Shown here: positions 16,186 to 25,400 of the stretch, in pieces
How positions within the stretch are numbered: position 1 is the first letter of the stretch
Layout of the letters: each line of letters begins with the position of its first letter
Source of the DNA: Halalkalibacter oceani
GTDB taxonomy: Bacteria; Bacillota; Bacilli; Bacillales; Bacillaceae_D
Assembly (NCBI RefSeq): GCF_040544555.1
Contig: NZ_JBEPKD010000005.1
Coordinates: 1 to 64,000 of the forward strand
Reading direction: 5' to 3'
DNA length: 64,000 nucleotides
The notes under the pieces: generated by a model
Told to the model about the DNA's origin: nothing
Database searches by the model: none
What the model saw: the letters and a program-made list of their open reading frames with translations, nothing else
Position numbers and translations under genes: made by a program

Positions 16186-17154
16186 TTAAGCCAATCCTTT
16201 AATAAATTCGATTACTTCTTTAAGCTCAGTAGTTTTCGTAGGATCTGTGTATTTGACTACACCTTTCTCCTTCATAACGTTTGCAATTACTTCTTTATTC
16301 GAAGAATCTTTTTTAGTCGCTTCGGCAAATAGAGTTTTAAATTCTGCTACTACTTGATCATGAGACTCCTGCTCTTGTTCCATTGAATTAATATTTGATT
16401 CGACTTGCTTATCATACTTTGTCTCAAGAGTCTTGCCTTTATTATTTTTTTCAATATAATCCTTGAAAAGTTCATATGTAGCATTTTCAATTTTCGTTCC
16501 GATTTTATGCGTTTTTGTAGTATCTTTCTCTACTTCTACATAAAATTTATATTCATTAGTTGCAATATCTTTTTCTTTAAAGAAACGTAACACTACATCA
16601 AAGGTATGTTCTGCATTCTTCCTAAGCGAAGGTTTTTCACCAATTTTAACCTGCTTACCATTTACTTCTTTGTTGATGTCATCTTTATGGGCTACAGCGA
16701 TAACTGTAATGCCTTTAGCCGATGCTTGAGCAATATATCCATCAAAACGGATAGTGTTTAATTTAACCTTACCCCATCCTCGCTGCGAAACTGTAGCATC
16801 ATCAACATTTCCACCTTTTTTTCTTGCACGATTCTCTTCATTCTCCATAGCTGCAACTTGCATCCCGTTATAAATATTGGTATATGAATCAATAGTAAAT
16901 GTTTTATATGTATCAGGGTTGCTAACTACATCCTCAGCTAGATTAAGTGTTTCGAAGTAGTCTGATGTATCAGCGATACCAGCAATATTATCTTTATATT
17001 CTGGATCGTTTTCATAAACCCCAATTTTTGATTCAGAATCAATAATCCCGTTACTAGGAAATGATAAAGCAAATAAAGATTTACCTGCATTATTTTCGCC
17101 ATAGGCTAAAATTTTTAATCCTTGCTTTCGTTCTTCTGGTTTTCTAAATCCCAT
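16186..17154 (-). CDS. yorG: RecA-like AAA ATPase, YorG-like
   Basis: A 322-aa protein of the phage nucleotide-binding/RecA-like AAA_24 type. Walker A is AYGENNAGKSLFAL, Walker B is TFTIDSYTNIY. The C-terminal 70 residues are charged and probably flexible. Such proteins accompany ssDNA-binding proteins in phage recombination and replication modules and may load or remodel them. ATG 17154 follows GGAGGTTATTTA. The symbol is a positional guess from SPbeta. Confidence 0.75.
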   Translation of the reverse strand: MGFRKPEERKQGLKILAYGENNAGKSLFALSFPSNGIIDSESKIGVYENDPEYKDNIAGIADTSDYFETLNLAEDVVSNPDTYKTFTIDSYTNIYNGMQVAAMENEENRARKKGGNVDDATVSQRGWGKVKLNTIRFDGYIAQASAKGITVIAVAHKDDINKEVNGKQVKIGEKPSLRKNAEHTFDVVLRFFKEKDIATNEYKFYVEVEKDTTKTHKIGTKIENATYELFKDYIEKNNKGKTLETKYDKQVESNINSMEQEQESHDQVVAEFKTLFAEATKKDSSNKEVIANVMKEKGVVKYTDPTKTTELKEVIEFIKGLA

Positions 17155-17209
17155 TAAATAACCTCCACTATGTTTATTATTTTATAATTGAGTAAGTGAT
17201 AACTTTATC

Positions 17210-18328
17210 TTAAAGATCGTCTAAAAACGTTAGATCTTCTTCTTCAACTTTAATCTCAACTTCTTCTACTTCAGGAGGCAGGCTGTTGAGGTCAGACTCT
17301 TCAAATTCGTTGTCATCCATATCTACTTTAGGTAAATCACCTTCTTCTTTTCTGATGATGACAGGACGTACAACGACCATTTCATCTACTCGATTTCGAT
17401 TAGCATAAATCTTCTGAACTTCTTCTTCCGTATAAATACCATCTTCAATAAGTTCGAGTGCTTCCGGTGGCAAATCTTCCAATTTAACATTGCCTTGAGC
17501 ATATCCAGAATTATAATAACCCTCAACCTGAATACGACGAACTTTACTTCCTTCTACCTTTAAGAATTTATCAATCATCTTTTTAATTACTTCTTTTTTA
17601 TCATCCGTTGCTCGTACAACAAGCGGTAAAACTAGAATGTTTGGCTCTTTTGATTGTGTTTCTTTATTATATTTTGTATAGTAAAGCTTTGATTTTATGT
17701 ATGCGACATTTTCTTTTTCCCATTGTGTAGTATCAACTGAATCTTTATCAAGAAGAATTTGTTGATTAAATTTAAAGCCTAATTCATGCTCCTCTTCTGC
17801 CGGAAGAACTAGAAAAGTTTTAACTGTTAAATCCTTATTTAGATTGTCATTATACTTACTAAATCGTTGTTGTCCTCTCACATAGACAATCATATCCGAT
17901 TTTAAATTTTCCTTTAAGAACTCGATGGCATCATACATTGTTAGGAAGTGCTTATAATCAAAAACTTTCTTCCCATTTTCATCTTCAATTCGATCAACTG
18001 CAACACGAATAAATGCTCTATCGTCAATATTCTTTAAAATTTCAGGGTTATGTCTATCAGCAAAACTAACTTCAAGATTATCATCAAAATTTCCATCTTT
18101 AATTTGAGCGAAAATCTTTTTACCTTTAACTGAATCATAACCATCCATAACATTTAAAAAGAAATTGCCACCTTTACCATCATCCATTCTTAGATTCATC
18201 CGATGGTAAATAAAGTTTTTATTATTACTCCCTTTTTGATTTAAAAAGAAAGAATCTTCTCCAACTGTAATTTTCCCTCTCAGTTCGAAATTACCATATG
18301 TCTGTCTTTTTAGATTATTTTCACTCAA
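17210..18328 (-). CDS. ssDNA-binding-like protein with acidic SSB-type tail
   Basis: A 372-aa acidic protein. The N-terminal two thirds are beta-rich with OB-fold-like strands (YGNFELRGKITVGEDSFFL; FIRVAVDRI; MIVYVRGQQRFS). The C-terminus is a long Glu/Asp stretch ending EEDLTFLDDL, which recalls the acidic DDDLPF tip by which SSB proteins recruit partners. Together with the adjoining ATPase and helicase genes this suggests the phage ssDNA-binding protein. Start TTG 18328 (SD AAAGGGAGATG). Fold assignment is inferred. Confidence 0.6.
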   Translation of the reverse strand: MSENNLKRQTYGNFELRGKITVGEDSFFLNQKGSNNKNFIYHRMNLRMDDGKGGNFFLNVMDGYDSVKGKKIFAQIKDGNFDDNLEVSFADRHNPEILKNIDDRAFIRVAVDRIEDENGKKVFDYKHFLTMYDAIEFLKENLKSDMIVYVRGQQRFSKYNDNLNKDLTVKTFLVLPAEEEHELGFKFNQQILLDKDSVDTTQWEKENVAYIKSKLYYTKYNKETQSKEPNILVLPLVVRATDDKKEVIKKMIDKFLKVEGSKVRRIQVEGYYNSGYAQGNVKLEDLPPEALELIEDGIYTEEEVQKIYANRNRVDEMVVVRPVIIRKEEGDLPKVDMDDNEFEESDLNSLPPEVEEVEIKVEEEDLTFLDDL

Positions 18329-18457
18329 AATAACATCTCCCTTTTAATTTACAATTATTTTATATTTGTTTGTATTAGCTGTAAGATTAAAGGGGTGGTG
18401 CTCGTTCACTTTTTGTAAATTCTATTATTATCACCTTCAATATATTATAATTAAATT

Positions 18458-19177
18458 CTATTTATATATTACTTTTCCATTATCTAAAATTTCAAACGTG
18501 AATAAATTCTTTTCCTGAAAATCTTTAAATGTATCAATAAGACCTTTTCCTATACCTACTCCATCAATAATTACTCGATCCGGTTTATAGCTTAGAATTT
18601 TCTCGGCTATATCTAGTGTTATACTTCTAAAGTTCCCATTGATAGTATAAGGTCTATTTCTAACTCCATTTTCTTCAACTAAACTGATTTTTGTAACATA
18701 GTTGGAATCGTTATTTTTTATGAAATCTACCATAAGAATTTTTACCCCAGTAACATTAGCTCTTCCTTGATCGCTATTTAAAGCCCTTATGAAGCAATGT
18801 TTCCCAACATCAGGTGGTGCTTGAGTTTTATACTGTGGACTGCTACATGATTTCTCCAAAGACTCAATCATCAAAGATAATTTTTCATATGCTACGCTCC
18901 ACATATGATGAGACTTGAAATCCCCTTTACTCAAACTTAATTTTACATTTCTAGTGAGACTAATAATTAAATTTAACATCATTTTTTTAACTTCAAGAAT
19001 ATCTTGATGAATATCTTCAGGTAAAGGTCGGCTTGACAGGATTAAATTCAAGTATCTACTAGAGGTGTCAATTAACGTTTTAAATTCTTTTTCATTTTCC
19101 AAAGATAATTGACTCACTGCTTTCTCTAAACTCGACTGTAAATGGATTTTGGTTTCATCTAATAATTCTTTATTCAT
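18458..19177 (-). CDS. Hypothetical protein with RNase H-like C-terminal pattern (239 aa)
   Basis: The N-terminal half is helical. The C-terminal half has GVKILMVDFI, SITLDIAEKIL, and PDRVIIDGVGIGKGLIDTF; the last resembles the beta-4/Asp motif of RNase H-fold nucleases such as terminase nuclease domains. A full active site is not evident. The gene is placed at the upstream end of the replication block. SD GAGAGGAA precedes ATG 19177, and a TCACGA/TCGTGA hairpin precedes that SD. Confidence 0.5.
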   Translation of the reverse strand: MNKELLDETKIHLQSSLEKAVSQLSLENEKEFKTLIDTSSRYLNLILSSRPLPEDIHQDILEVKKMMLNLIISLTRNVKLSLSKGDFKSHHMWSVAYEKLSLMIESLEKSCSSPQYKTQAPPDVGKHCFIRALNSDQGRANVTGVKILMVDFIKNNDSNYVTKISLVEENGVRNRPYTINGNFRSITLDIAEKILSYKPDRVIIDGVGIGKGLIDTFKDFQEKNLFTFEILDNGKVIYK

Positions 19178-19317
19178 TATATTCCTCTCATTTTCACGAT
19201 TGGTCGTGACCCTTTTATGTTACAAGATTAATATTTTTTACTTGACTCATTACTTAAACTTATTCATTAGAGCAGTAAAGTTATTTTTCACATTCACCGT
19301 TCTCACCCCCCTTTCAT

Positions 19318-19357
19318 AAAATCACAATTTTATATAATTTAATTTATTTTATTTATA
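19318..19357 (-). promoter_or_regulatory. Leader with AAAA-N6-TTTT dyad and A/T box before a 15-codon leader ORF
   Basis: The dyad at 19318-19331 lies directly beside the A/T box (19331-19357) and just upstream of AAAGGGGGG. This is followed by a 15-codon frame (GTG start, NVKNNFTALMNKFK) that ends before the 18458-19177 gene. It may be a leader peptide. Confidence 0.4.
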
Positions 19358-19387
19358 AAGCATGTAAATTATCAATCTATTAAGAAC

Positions 19388-19480
19388 TATGAATATTTTT
19401 TGATTCTAATTTCACTATCCTAGTAACTGTAGACCTAGAATGACCCTCCTTCAAGATACATATTTATTATTTCTTTTCGC
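19388..19480 (-). pseudogene. Frameshifted helix-turn-helix remnant downstream of the HNH gene
   Basis: Just after the HNH gene's stop, one frame reads RRKEIINMYLEG and, after a one-base shift at the GGAGGG run, the next reads GHSRSTVTRIVKLESKN. Together they look like the end of a small helix-turn-helix domain. It may be a gene broken by the HNH insertion or a decayed tail of the endonuclease. Confidence 0.4.
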
Positions 19481-19481
19481 C

Positions 19482-20072
19482 TTACTTTCGGTAGTGATTA
19501 CTTTTCCTTTTTATTCCTGTTTTATAATCTGATGATTTGGTTGACATCTCATATTTTTTGCACCATTTTCTAATTGTGTTACTTGATACTTCCAGTAATC
19601 GTCCAACTTCTTCAAACGTATTATGTATCAATAAATTATGTAGTTCTTCCTTTTCTATAATTGAGGACTTGCTAATATGTTTTAACTCCTGACGGAAGCA
19701 CTCTTTAGAGCAGTATATTCTATTTTCCTTAGTTGAGTTAATAGGAGATCCACAATGCTTGCATAATTTAAATCTAAGTAGCTCACATCTAAAAGTGCCA
19801 TCTCCGTTATAAATCAGCTCATAAGGTAATCCACAATGTAAAATTCTATGATCTGACCCTGAACTCAAAACAAGAAGGTTTTCAATATTATTATTATTTC
19901 TGTTTCCATCTATATGATGAACAACTTCAGTTTGCGATAAATCTCTTCCTATTATTTTTGATGCTATGTATCTATGCTCGTATATATAGCCTTTCCAGTT
20001 CTCACTTTTCATTGCCATTTTTGATTTAGGCATATAAATTAGTTTGTATCCATTTATAAACCTATCTTCCAA
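19482..20072 (-). CDS. Free-standing HNH homing endonuclease
   Basis: A 196-aa protein. The HNH core is EVVHHIDGNRNNNNIENLLVL...HRILH. A C4 zinc motif follows (CKHCGSPI...YCSKEC), then a C-terminal DNA-binding helix-turn-helix (NTFEEVGRLLEVSSNTIRKWCKKY). Such endonucleases cut specific phage sites and spread by homing. It sits inside the replication operon and is bordered downstream by a broken gene remnant. TTG start with SD GAAGGGGGAATT. Confidence 0.88.
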   Translation of the reverse strand: MEDRFINGYKLIYMPKSKMAMKSENWKGYIYEHRYIASKIIGRDLSQTEVVHHIDGNRNNNNIENLLVLSSGSDHRILHCGLPYELIYNGDGTFRCELLRFKLCKHCGSPINSTKENRIYCSKECFRQELKHISKSSIIEKEELHNLLIHNTFEEVGRLLEVSSNTIRKWCKKYEMSTKSSDYKTGIKRKSNHYRK

Positions 20073-20088
20073 TATTTAAATTCCCCCT

Positions 20089-20239
20089 TCAATCATTCAA
20101 TCCTTTAGCTGAATTAACTACTGTTACAATTTCATGGAATAATCCTGATTCATTATACGCAAACTCTCCAGCTTCATACGCTTCTTTAGGTGTACTAAAT
20201 GTCTCCATCAACATTATCTAATTTAATTCCATATTTCAT
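20089..20239 (-). pseudogene. Frameshifted small gene (about 50 aa)
   Basis: A good SD (AAAGGAG) precedes ATG 20239. The frame reads MKYGIKLDNVDGDI and then stops, while the next frame continues as METFSTPKEAYEAGEFAYNE and GLFHEIVTVVNSAKGLND. The two parts read like one small phage protein with a single inserted base near GTTGATGG. Confidence 0.5.
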
Positions 20240-20244
20240 CTTAA

Positions 20245-20535
20245 TCATTCTCCTTTATTGTTTTCTCTAATCTCTTTCCACTCTTTATCTGTAATAATTT
20301 CTCCTGTGTACTTGTCAGCTAATTCTTCGTCGATAAGCACTTTCTTCTCATAATCAAATTCAACTTCTTTGCTGGCAAGGTCAATTAATTTGAATGCTTT
20401 ATCGACAAGCCATTGTTTCATATATTCCTTATCATCTGCTTGCTCTTTTGTCACCAACCCCATAAGATCATTGCAACTAATATTAAAACTTACGCTACCT
20501 TGCACAAAAACTCTCTCAACTTTATTTCCACTCAT
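20245..20535 (-). CDS. Hypothetical early protein (96 aa)
   Basis: The protein has VQGSVSFNISCNDLMGLVTKEQADDKEYM and an acidic C-terminus with VLIDEELADKYTGEIITDKEW. It is not recognised. SD GAGGTGGAG precedes the ATG, and the strong promoter at 20614-20642 drives it. Confidence 0.65.
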   Translation of the reverse strand: MSGNKVERVFVQGSVSFNISCNDLMGLVTKEQADDKEYMKQWLVDKAFKLIDLASKEVEFDYEKKVLIDEELADKYTGEIITDKEWKEIRENNKGE

Positions 20536-20613
20536 AACTCCACCTCTATTTATGTATATTATTTAATTAAATTTATTTAATTTGTATTGTGATAATTTCT
20601 TATTACAATTACT

Positions 20614-20669
20614 ATAATACAACACATTAAATTTAAAGTCAACTATATAATTTAATTTATTTTATTTAA
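20614..20669 (-). promoter_or_regulatory. Strong sigma-A-like promoter with A/T box
   Basis: On the minus strand, -35 TTGACT (20637-20642) and -10 TATTAT (20614-20619) are 17 bases apart. The A/T box (20644-20669) lies just upstream of the -35, like an UP element. It points into the gene at 20245-20535 and the replication operon beyond. Confidence 0.7.
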
Positions 20670-22591
20670 TTAATTAGCTCAATAAACGTTTCTTCATCAA
20701 TTATTTTTACACCTAAATCTTTTGCTTTTTTATTCTTTCCGCTTGTTGAGTTAATATCATTATTAATTAAAAAATCTGTCTTTGCACTAATTGAACTGGA
20801 CACTTTCCCACCCAGACTTTCAATCTTAGCTTGTAGCTCTTTTCTATTCTTAAAAATACTAACTGATCCTGTAACTACAAAAATCTTTCCACTAATTGAA
20901 CTGTCTTCAATTGCTTCATTAGTTCGATGAAAAGATAAGCCAACTTCATTCAATTCATCATATAGCATTCTATTCTCTTTCTTTTTAAACCACCAAACAA
21001 TGCTGTCAGCCACTACATTTCCAATATCACTTAGTTTCATTAAATCATCCTTTGTTGCCGTGGAAAAGTCTGAAACTCTATAATTAGCTGCTAATGTTTT
21101 AGCTGTAGATTTACCTACATTTGGAATACCTAAAGCATAAATAAAATTTTCAAATTTTGTTTGCTTGGAGTCGTCAATTGATTTTATTAATTTATTGTAT
21201 GACTTCTGACCAAAGCCATCTAAGTTAATAATCTGATTAGCGTATTGCTCTAAATAATAAATATCTGGAATTGATTTAATAAATCCTTGATCAATAAATT
21301 TATTTATTGTTGCTTCTGAAAACCCTTGAATATTCATTGCATCACGAGAAACAAAATGCTCCAATCTCTTACCGATTAACGATGTACATTGTTCATTACT
21401 GCAATATAAAAAACGAGCCTCTTTTGCTGTTTTAATAACTGTAGAAGATCCACAAGCTGGACATTTATCAGGTAGCTCAATTGAATTACTACGTGTTAAA
21501 TTGCTCATAATTTGTGGAATAACCATATTTGCACGTCTAACTGTAATTCTATCTCCTACACCTAGCTTCAATTCCTCAAATATATCTACATTATGAAGTG
21601 AAGCACGACTAACCGTTATTCCGTCAATGTCAACAGGTTCAAATAATCCAGTTAATGAAATCATTCCAGTTCTAGTTGTATTAGCTTCTACACCTAAAAA
21701 CTTTGTTATATATACTGCATCGTCAAACTTAAAAGCAATTGAATGCCTTGGATATTTAGAAGTGTGACCTAGTGATTTAGCATATTCTATATCATTATAG
21801 GTACAAACTAAGCCATCAATTGGAATATCCTCTAATTCAGCAATTCCACGAAGTGCTTCAATTGCAAATTCAAGGTTGTCTTTATTAACTTTAATATAAG
21901 TAGCTACTTTAAACCCGTTCAGCGTTAAAAAGTGCAGCTCTTCCTCTCTAGTTTTAAATTTAGAAGTAGAATCCAACAATCCAAAAGCTAAAAATTTAAC
22001 ATTTCTATCTTTGCATATTTTACTATCTAGTTGTCTGACTGATCCACTTGCTAAATTACGTGCAGATTTATACTTTTCTTCTTCTTCAAGCTTAGTGTTA
22101 ATCTTCTCGAAATCTTTATATGTAATAATGGACTCTCCTACAACCGATAAATCCTCTGTAACGGATATAGGGATATAATGTAATGTCTTAACATTATGAG
22201 TGATATTTTCTCCAATATATCCTGAACCACGAGTTGCACCTAATTTAACCTTATTATTTTCATAAACAATACGAGTTGTTAACCCATCACATTTTAAACT
22301 AAGTATACATTCCCGATTACCGACAAATGACTTTAATTCCTCGATTACTTTAGTTTTATCTAATGACAATAAAGGTTCAGGGTGCTCAACTTTATCTAAT
22401 TTAGACTTAACTTCATATCCTACATTCTGAGTAGGGGTATTAGAATAGATTATTCCTGTTTCTCTTTCTAATTGTAGCAATTCATCATACAGTTGATCAT
22501 ATTCCGAATCATTTAGTGAAGAATCATTTTTATTATAATAAGCATCATTGGCTTCATTAAGTATTTTAATTAATTCCCTTATTTTCTCCAA
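20666..22591 (-). CDS. ligA: NAD-dependent DNA ligase (LigA-type)
   Basis: A 641-aa ligase with the usual domain order. The Ia domain has LNDSEYDQLYDELLQLE. The adenylation domain has the active Lys in LSLKCDGLTTRI and GATRGSGYIGENITHNVKT. An OB domain follows, then a C4 zinc motif (CPACGSS...YCSNEQC), helix-hairpin-helix repeats, and a C-terminal BRCT (ISGKIFVVTGSVSIFKNR). It seals nicks using NAD. Length is close to the bacterial enzymes (about 670). TTG start (22591) with SD AAGGAGG. The phage also encodes an ATP-dependent ligase at 26628. Confidence 0.95.
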   Translation of the reverse strand: MEKIRELIKILNEANDAYYNKNDSSLNDSEYDQLYDELLQLERETGIIYSNTPTQNVGYEVKSKLDKVEHPEPLLSLDKTKVIEELKSFVGNRECILSLKCDGLTTRIVYENNKVKLGATRGSGYIGENITHNVKTLHYIPISVTEDLSVVGESIITYKDFEKINTKLEEEEKYKSARNLASGSVRQLDSKICKDRNVKFLAFGLLDSTSKFKTREEELHFLTLNGFKVATYIKVNKDNLEFAIEALRGIAELEDIPIDGLVCTYNDIEYAKSLGHTSKYPRHSIAFKFDDAVYITKFLGVEANTTRTGMISLTGLFEPVDIDGITVSRASLHNVDIFEELKLGVGDRITVRRANMVIPQIMSNLTRSNSIELPDKCPACGSSTVIKTAKEARFLYCSNEQCTSLIGKRLEHFVSRDAMNIQGFSEATINKFIDQGFIKSIPDIYYLEQYANQIINLDGFGQKSYNKLIKSIDDSKQTKFENFIYALGIPNVGKSTAKTLAANYRVSDFSTATKDDLMKLSDIGNVVADSIVWWFKKKENRMLYDELNEVGLSFHRTNEAIEDSSISGKIFVVTGSVSIFKNRKELQAKIESLGGKVSSSISAKTDFLINNDINSTSGKNKKAKDLGVKIIDEETFIELIN

Positions 22592-22655
22592 TAATTACAG
22601 CCTCCTTCGAATGAACTTACAACGAACCACACTATTAAATATAGTTGTATTATTG

Positions 22656-23393
22656 TTACCATCCAATGCCCTCTTTATTTGACTCGACAAAATATGTTTT
22701 ATAGCCTTCCCCGCTAATCTCAAGACAATTTAATTGAAATCCATAAGCACAAGCTCCGTCAACTCCAATTTTCTTGTCTCCAAAATAGATATCTTCTGTA
22801 TCATGTAGATGTAAGCACGGTGTATGACCGTGCACTACTGTTTTATTTTGCTTGTGGTCTCCATCTAGGAACTCATCACGAATCCAAATAAACTCTTCTC
22901 TACTTGTTTGCTTCCAGTCTTGCAGCATGGGATTGATCCCTGCATGAACATAGATATGCTTATCATCTTCATGATAGTAAGGTAAGCTTGATAAAAACTC
23001 CGTGTGTTCATTAAATTCTGTCCAAAACATATTAGCCCATTTCACGTATGTATCAAGATACCAAACATCTTCTTCTGCAGTAGGGATGTATGACTTAATT
23101 GTCTCAAAACCCCCATTACGAAAATACCATTCAGTTAACTTTGCAGGTTTTCTAATCCAATCTTGAACCATTTGATCATGATTACCCCTAAGAGCAATAG
23201 CTCCGTATACTTCAACTAACTCCTTAACGAATTCAACGACCTTTTTGCTATCCTTCCCTCTATCAATATAATCACCCAATAAAATCAGTTGATCATTGAC
23301 TGAATTATATTTTACTTTTCCTAATAACTTTTTGAATTCATTATAGCAACCATGAATATCGCTAATCACTAATGTACGCTTAATATGTATCAT
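22656..23393 (-). CDS. Calcineurin-like phosphatase (PPP/ApaH family)
   Basis: A 245-aa protein with the full PPP metal-binding set: ISDIHGCYNEF, LLGDYIDRGKDS, ALRGNHDQMV, IYVHAGINP and VVHGHTPC. These bind two metals and remove phosphate from proteins or from dinucleoside polyphosphates. Phage lambda and several Bacillus phages encode relatives. The substrate here cannot be told. A small membrane protein is encoded just downstream. Confidence 0.9.
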   Translation of the reverse strand: MIHIKRTLVISDIHGCYNEFKKLLGKVKYNSVNDQLILLGDYIDRGKDSKKVVEFVKELVEVYGAIALRGNHDQMVQDWIRKPAKLTEWYFRNGGFETIKSYIPTAEEDVWYLDTYVKWANMFWTEFNEHTEFLSSLPYYHEDDKHIYVHAGINPMLQDWKQTSREEFIWIRDEFLDGDHKQNKTVVHGHTPCLHLHDTEDIYFGDKKIGVDGACAYGFQLNCLEISGEGYKTYFVESNKEGIGW

Positions 23394-23405
23394 CTCCTCA
23401 AATAG

Positions 23406-23594
23406 CTATTTTAATTTTCCTTTATTGAACTTGCCCTCAATCTTTCTTATTGAATAGCCAATTATAAACATGAGAATAGTGACTATAAAAACAGGATAAT
23501 AAATTATCCACAATATCTTATTCTTCAGTGTCATATCTTTAAAGCCATTAAATTTTAAAAAGTTTTTTATAATATCTTCGTCTCCAAAGAACAT
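23406..23594 (-). CDS. Small membrane protein (62 aa)
   Basis: The protein has a single or hairpin membrane segment (ILWIIYYPVFIVTILMFIIG) and a basic tail (RKIEGKFNKGKLK). A dyad (23621-23634) and SD precede the ATG. The function is unknown. Confidence 0.6.
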   Translation of the reverse strand: MFFGDEDIIKNFLKFNGFKDMTLKNKILWIIYYPVFIVTILMFIIGYSIRKIEGKFNKGKLK

Positions 23595-23659
23595 GTTTCA
23601 CCTTCTCCCTACTTCTACTTAAAAGCTGTGTTTTATTTTATTTAATTAAATTTACTATC

Positions 23660-23881
23660 TTATAGAATTTTAATTACCTTAAAAGTAATGCAATCTGGCA
23701 ACCCAATCATTGCTCCGCTTTCTAATCCTCGTTGAAGCTGCTTGAAGCAATCGCTTGCACTCTCCATAGTTAGATTTTCAGGATATTGCATAATAAGTGT
23801 ATCACCATCATAAATTTTAATTTCTGTCTCTTCAATAATATCTCCGTTGACATCAATTAATTGCACTCTGCATTGTTTCAT
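23660..23881 (-). CDS. Hypothetical protein (73 aa)
   Basis: The protein has VQLIDVNGDIIEETEIKIYDGDTLIMQYP and then DCFKQLQRGLESGAMIGLPDCITFKVI, a compact alpha/beta pattern not recognised. A dyad lies at 23911-23924. Confidence 0.6.
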   Translation of the reverse strand: MKQCRVQLIDVNGDIIEETEIKIYDGDTLIMQYPENLTMESASDCFKQLQRGLESGAMIGLPDCITFKVIKIL

Positions 23882-23932
23882 ACTATCACTCCTAAATTAA
23901 TTTTTTGGATAAAAGGTAATTTTTAATTAATT

Positions 23933-24127
23933 TTAGAAACTCATATAAAAACTCTCGATCATATTTATTACATCTTGAGGAATTCCCTCATTAAATGTAA
24001 TTGTAAAATTACCTTGATCTGTAAAAACATACACTTCAGATAGCTCCTTATTAAAGTCAATCAAAGTGAGGTTTTTATCTTCCAGTACGCTTAAACCATC
24101 TACAATCATGTCCATAATGTTTCTCAT
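23933..24127 (-). CDS. Hypothetical protein (64 aa)
   Basis: The start is set at MRNIMDMIVDG because AGGAGG lies 7 bases upstream. The protein is acidic with a hydrophobic core (NFTITFNEGIPQDVINMIESFY). It is not recognised. Confidence 0.6.
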   Translation of the reverse strand: MRNIMDMIVDGLSVLEDKNLTLIDFNKELSEVYVFTDQGNFTITFNEGIPQDVINMIESFYMSF

Positions 24128-24147
24128 TTCATATCCTCCTATTTTAT

Positions 24148-24420
24148 TCAATCTTCAACTTTCTCATATGTAGCCGCAAAAATATCAGTCTTGCATGGAT
24201 AAAATTCCCCTGAAATACCTTTGATGATATAGTCACCATCCCTTACTGTCATTTCGCCCTCTAATGTATGAATATAATAACGTCCATCTTCTGCGGTTTT
24301 ATTACTCCACATTTCAGATAACATTGCCCTATCTTGGATGCCAGGAATATCATTGCTGAATGTCTTCTCATTAAACTTCCATGCTTCAATTACTACTGGT
24401 TTCTTACGATATTTACCCAA
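24148..24420 (-). CDS. Phage protein of the KYRKKPVVIEA family (PGDYG-like)
   Basis: A 90-aa protein beginning GKYRKKPVVIEAWKFNE and containing HTLEGEMTVRDGDYIIKGISGEFYPCKTDIFAATYE. This combination is common in phages and prophages. The function is unknown. TTG start behind AAGGAG. Confidence 0.75.
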   Translation of the reverse strand: MGKYRKKPVVIEAWKFNEKTFSNDIPGIQDRAMLSEMWSNKTAEDGRYYIHTLEGEMTVRDGDYIIKGISGEFYPCKTDIFAATYEKVED

Positions 24421-24439
24421 ATCTAAAGCTCCTTATGTT

Positions 24440-24910
24440 TTATTTTTCTATGGACACTATGTATGTTTTTTTGTAATTCTCGATGCCTTCCCATCTGAAA
24501 TTCTGAATTTCCTCTGTTATTTTAATGCCTTTCACTGTTCTCAACTTTTCGATTACTAATTCTTGCATTTCAATATCCCAACGGAACTTATTTAATGCGA
24601 TCCTTTCTCTACCTTTTTTAAGATATTGGGTATTATAGCATCCAATTTTATAATATCCACTTAGATGATCATCGTTAAACCAATCACATATTAAAATATA
24701 AATTGAATCCTTTGGAAACCTTATTAATTCTCTTTGAATCCCTTTTGCTAGATATGCAACAGCTTCATCTTTAGTGATCGAATTTTTAATTCGCTGATAC
24801 TTTTTGTTGTCTCGCTCGGTTAAGTAATTTGCCAATGGCTTCATTAATTCATACCATTTGTTGCGAGCGTTGCGTTTTTTCTGCTGCAACCATAGTTTTA
24901 ATTTAAACAT
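24440..24910 (-). CDS. Hypothetical protein (156 aa)
   Basis: A basic N-terminus (KLKLWLQQKKRNARNKWYEL) is followed by a mixed alpha/beta body (DSIYILICDWFNDDHLSGYYKIGCY). It is not recognised. Strong SD AAGGAGG. Confidence 0.6.
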   Translation of the reverse strand: MFKLKLWLQQKKRNARNKWYELMKPLANYLTERDNKKYQRIKNSITKDEAVAYLAKGIQRELIRFPKDSIYILICDWFNDDHLSGYYKIGCYNTQYLKKGRERIALNKFRWDIEMQELVIEKLRTVKGIKITEEIQNFRWEGIENYKKTYIVSIEK

Positions 24911-24950
24911 TTAATTCCTCCTTTAAATAATACGAATATTTCATCTAGAT

Positions 24951-25130
24951 TTAACGTTCTTCATAACCTTCACATTCTTTTATTTCATACTCATCATAAA
25001 AGCGGTCTTGAATATCTTTATCATCACTATAGCAATACTCTGCACAACCATAATCATCATTCCCCAAATGCTCATTGCACTCATGCCAAAAATGCTTGCA
25101 CGTTGCACATATACTATCTTGGACTTTCAT
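24951..25130 (-). CDS. Small Cys/His-rich protein (59 aa)
   Basis: An intact 59-codon frame: KVQDSICATCKHFWHECNEH, then GCAEYCYSDD and KECEGYEER. Seven Cys and three His suggest a zinc-binding mini-protein. SD AGTGAGGGG precedes ATG 25130. It fills the gap between its neighbours. Confidence 0.6.
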   Translation of the reverse strand: MKVQDSICATCKHFWHECNEHLGNDDYGCAEYCYSDDKDIQDRFYDEYEIKECEGYEER

Positions 25131-25162
25131 TAATACCCCTCACTTTCCATAAAACAAACATA

Positions 25163-25360
25163 TTAAAGAACTTCTTTTACTTTTTGCAGTAGATTGATTA
25201 ACTCATTGACTTGCGCTTCATCAAAATACATATATTCTTCTGTATTTCCGTTTCGGCTTTCTAATATGTATTGATTAAGTTGTCTTTCCCAACTATCCGA
25301 ACTTGTGATCGTTCCACTTCGCTTAATTGAAAAGTTATCACTGCCGATAATACTCAACAT
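25163..25360 (-). CDS. Hypothetical protein (65 aa)
   Basis: The protein contains GTITSSDSWERQLNQYILESRNG and ends with a helix (QVNELINLLQKVKEVL). It has a good SD. The function is unknown. Confidence 0.6.
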   Translation of the reverse strand: MLSIIGSDNFSIKRSGTITSSDSWERQLNQYILESRNGNTEEYMYFDEAQVNELINLLQKVKEVL

Positions 25361-25400
25361 GTCTCATTCTCCTTTCATTTAAAAAAGCATTTCAATTAAA

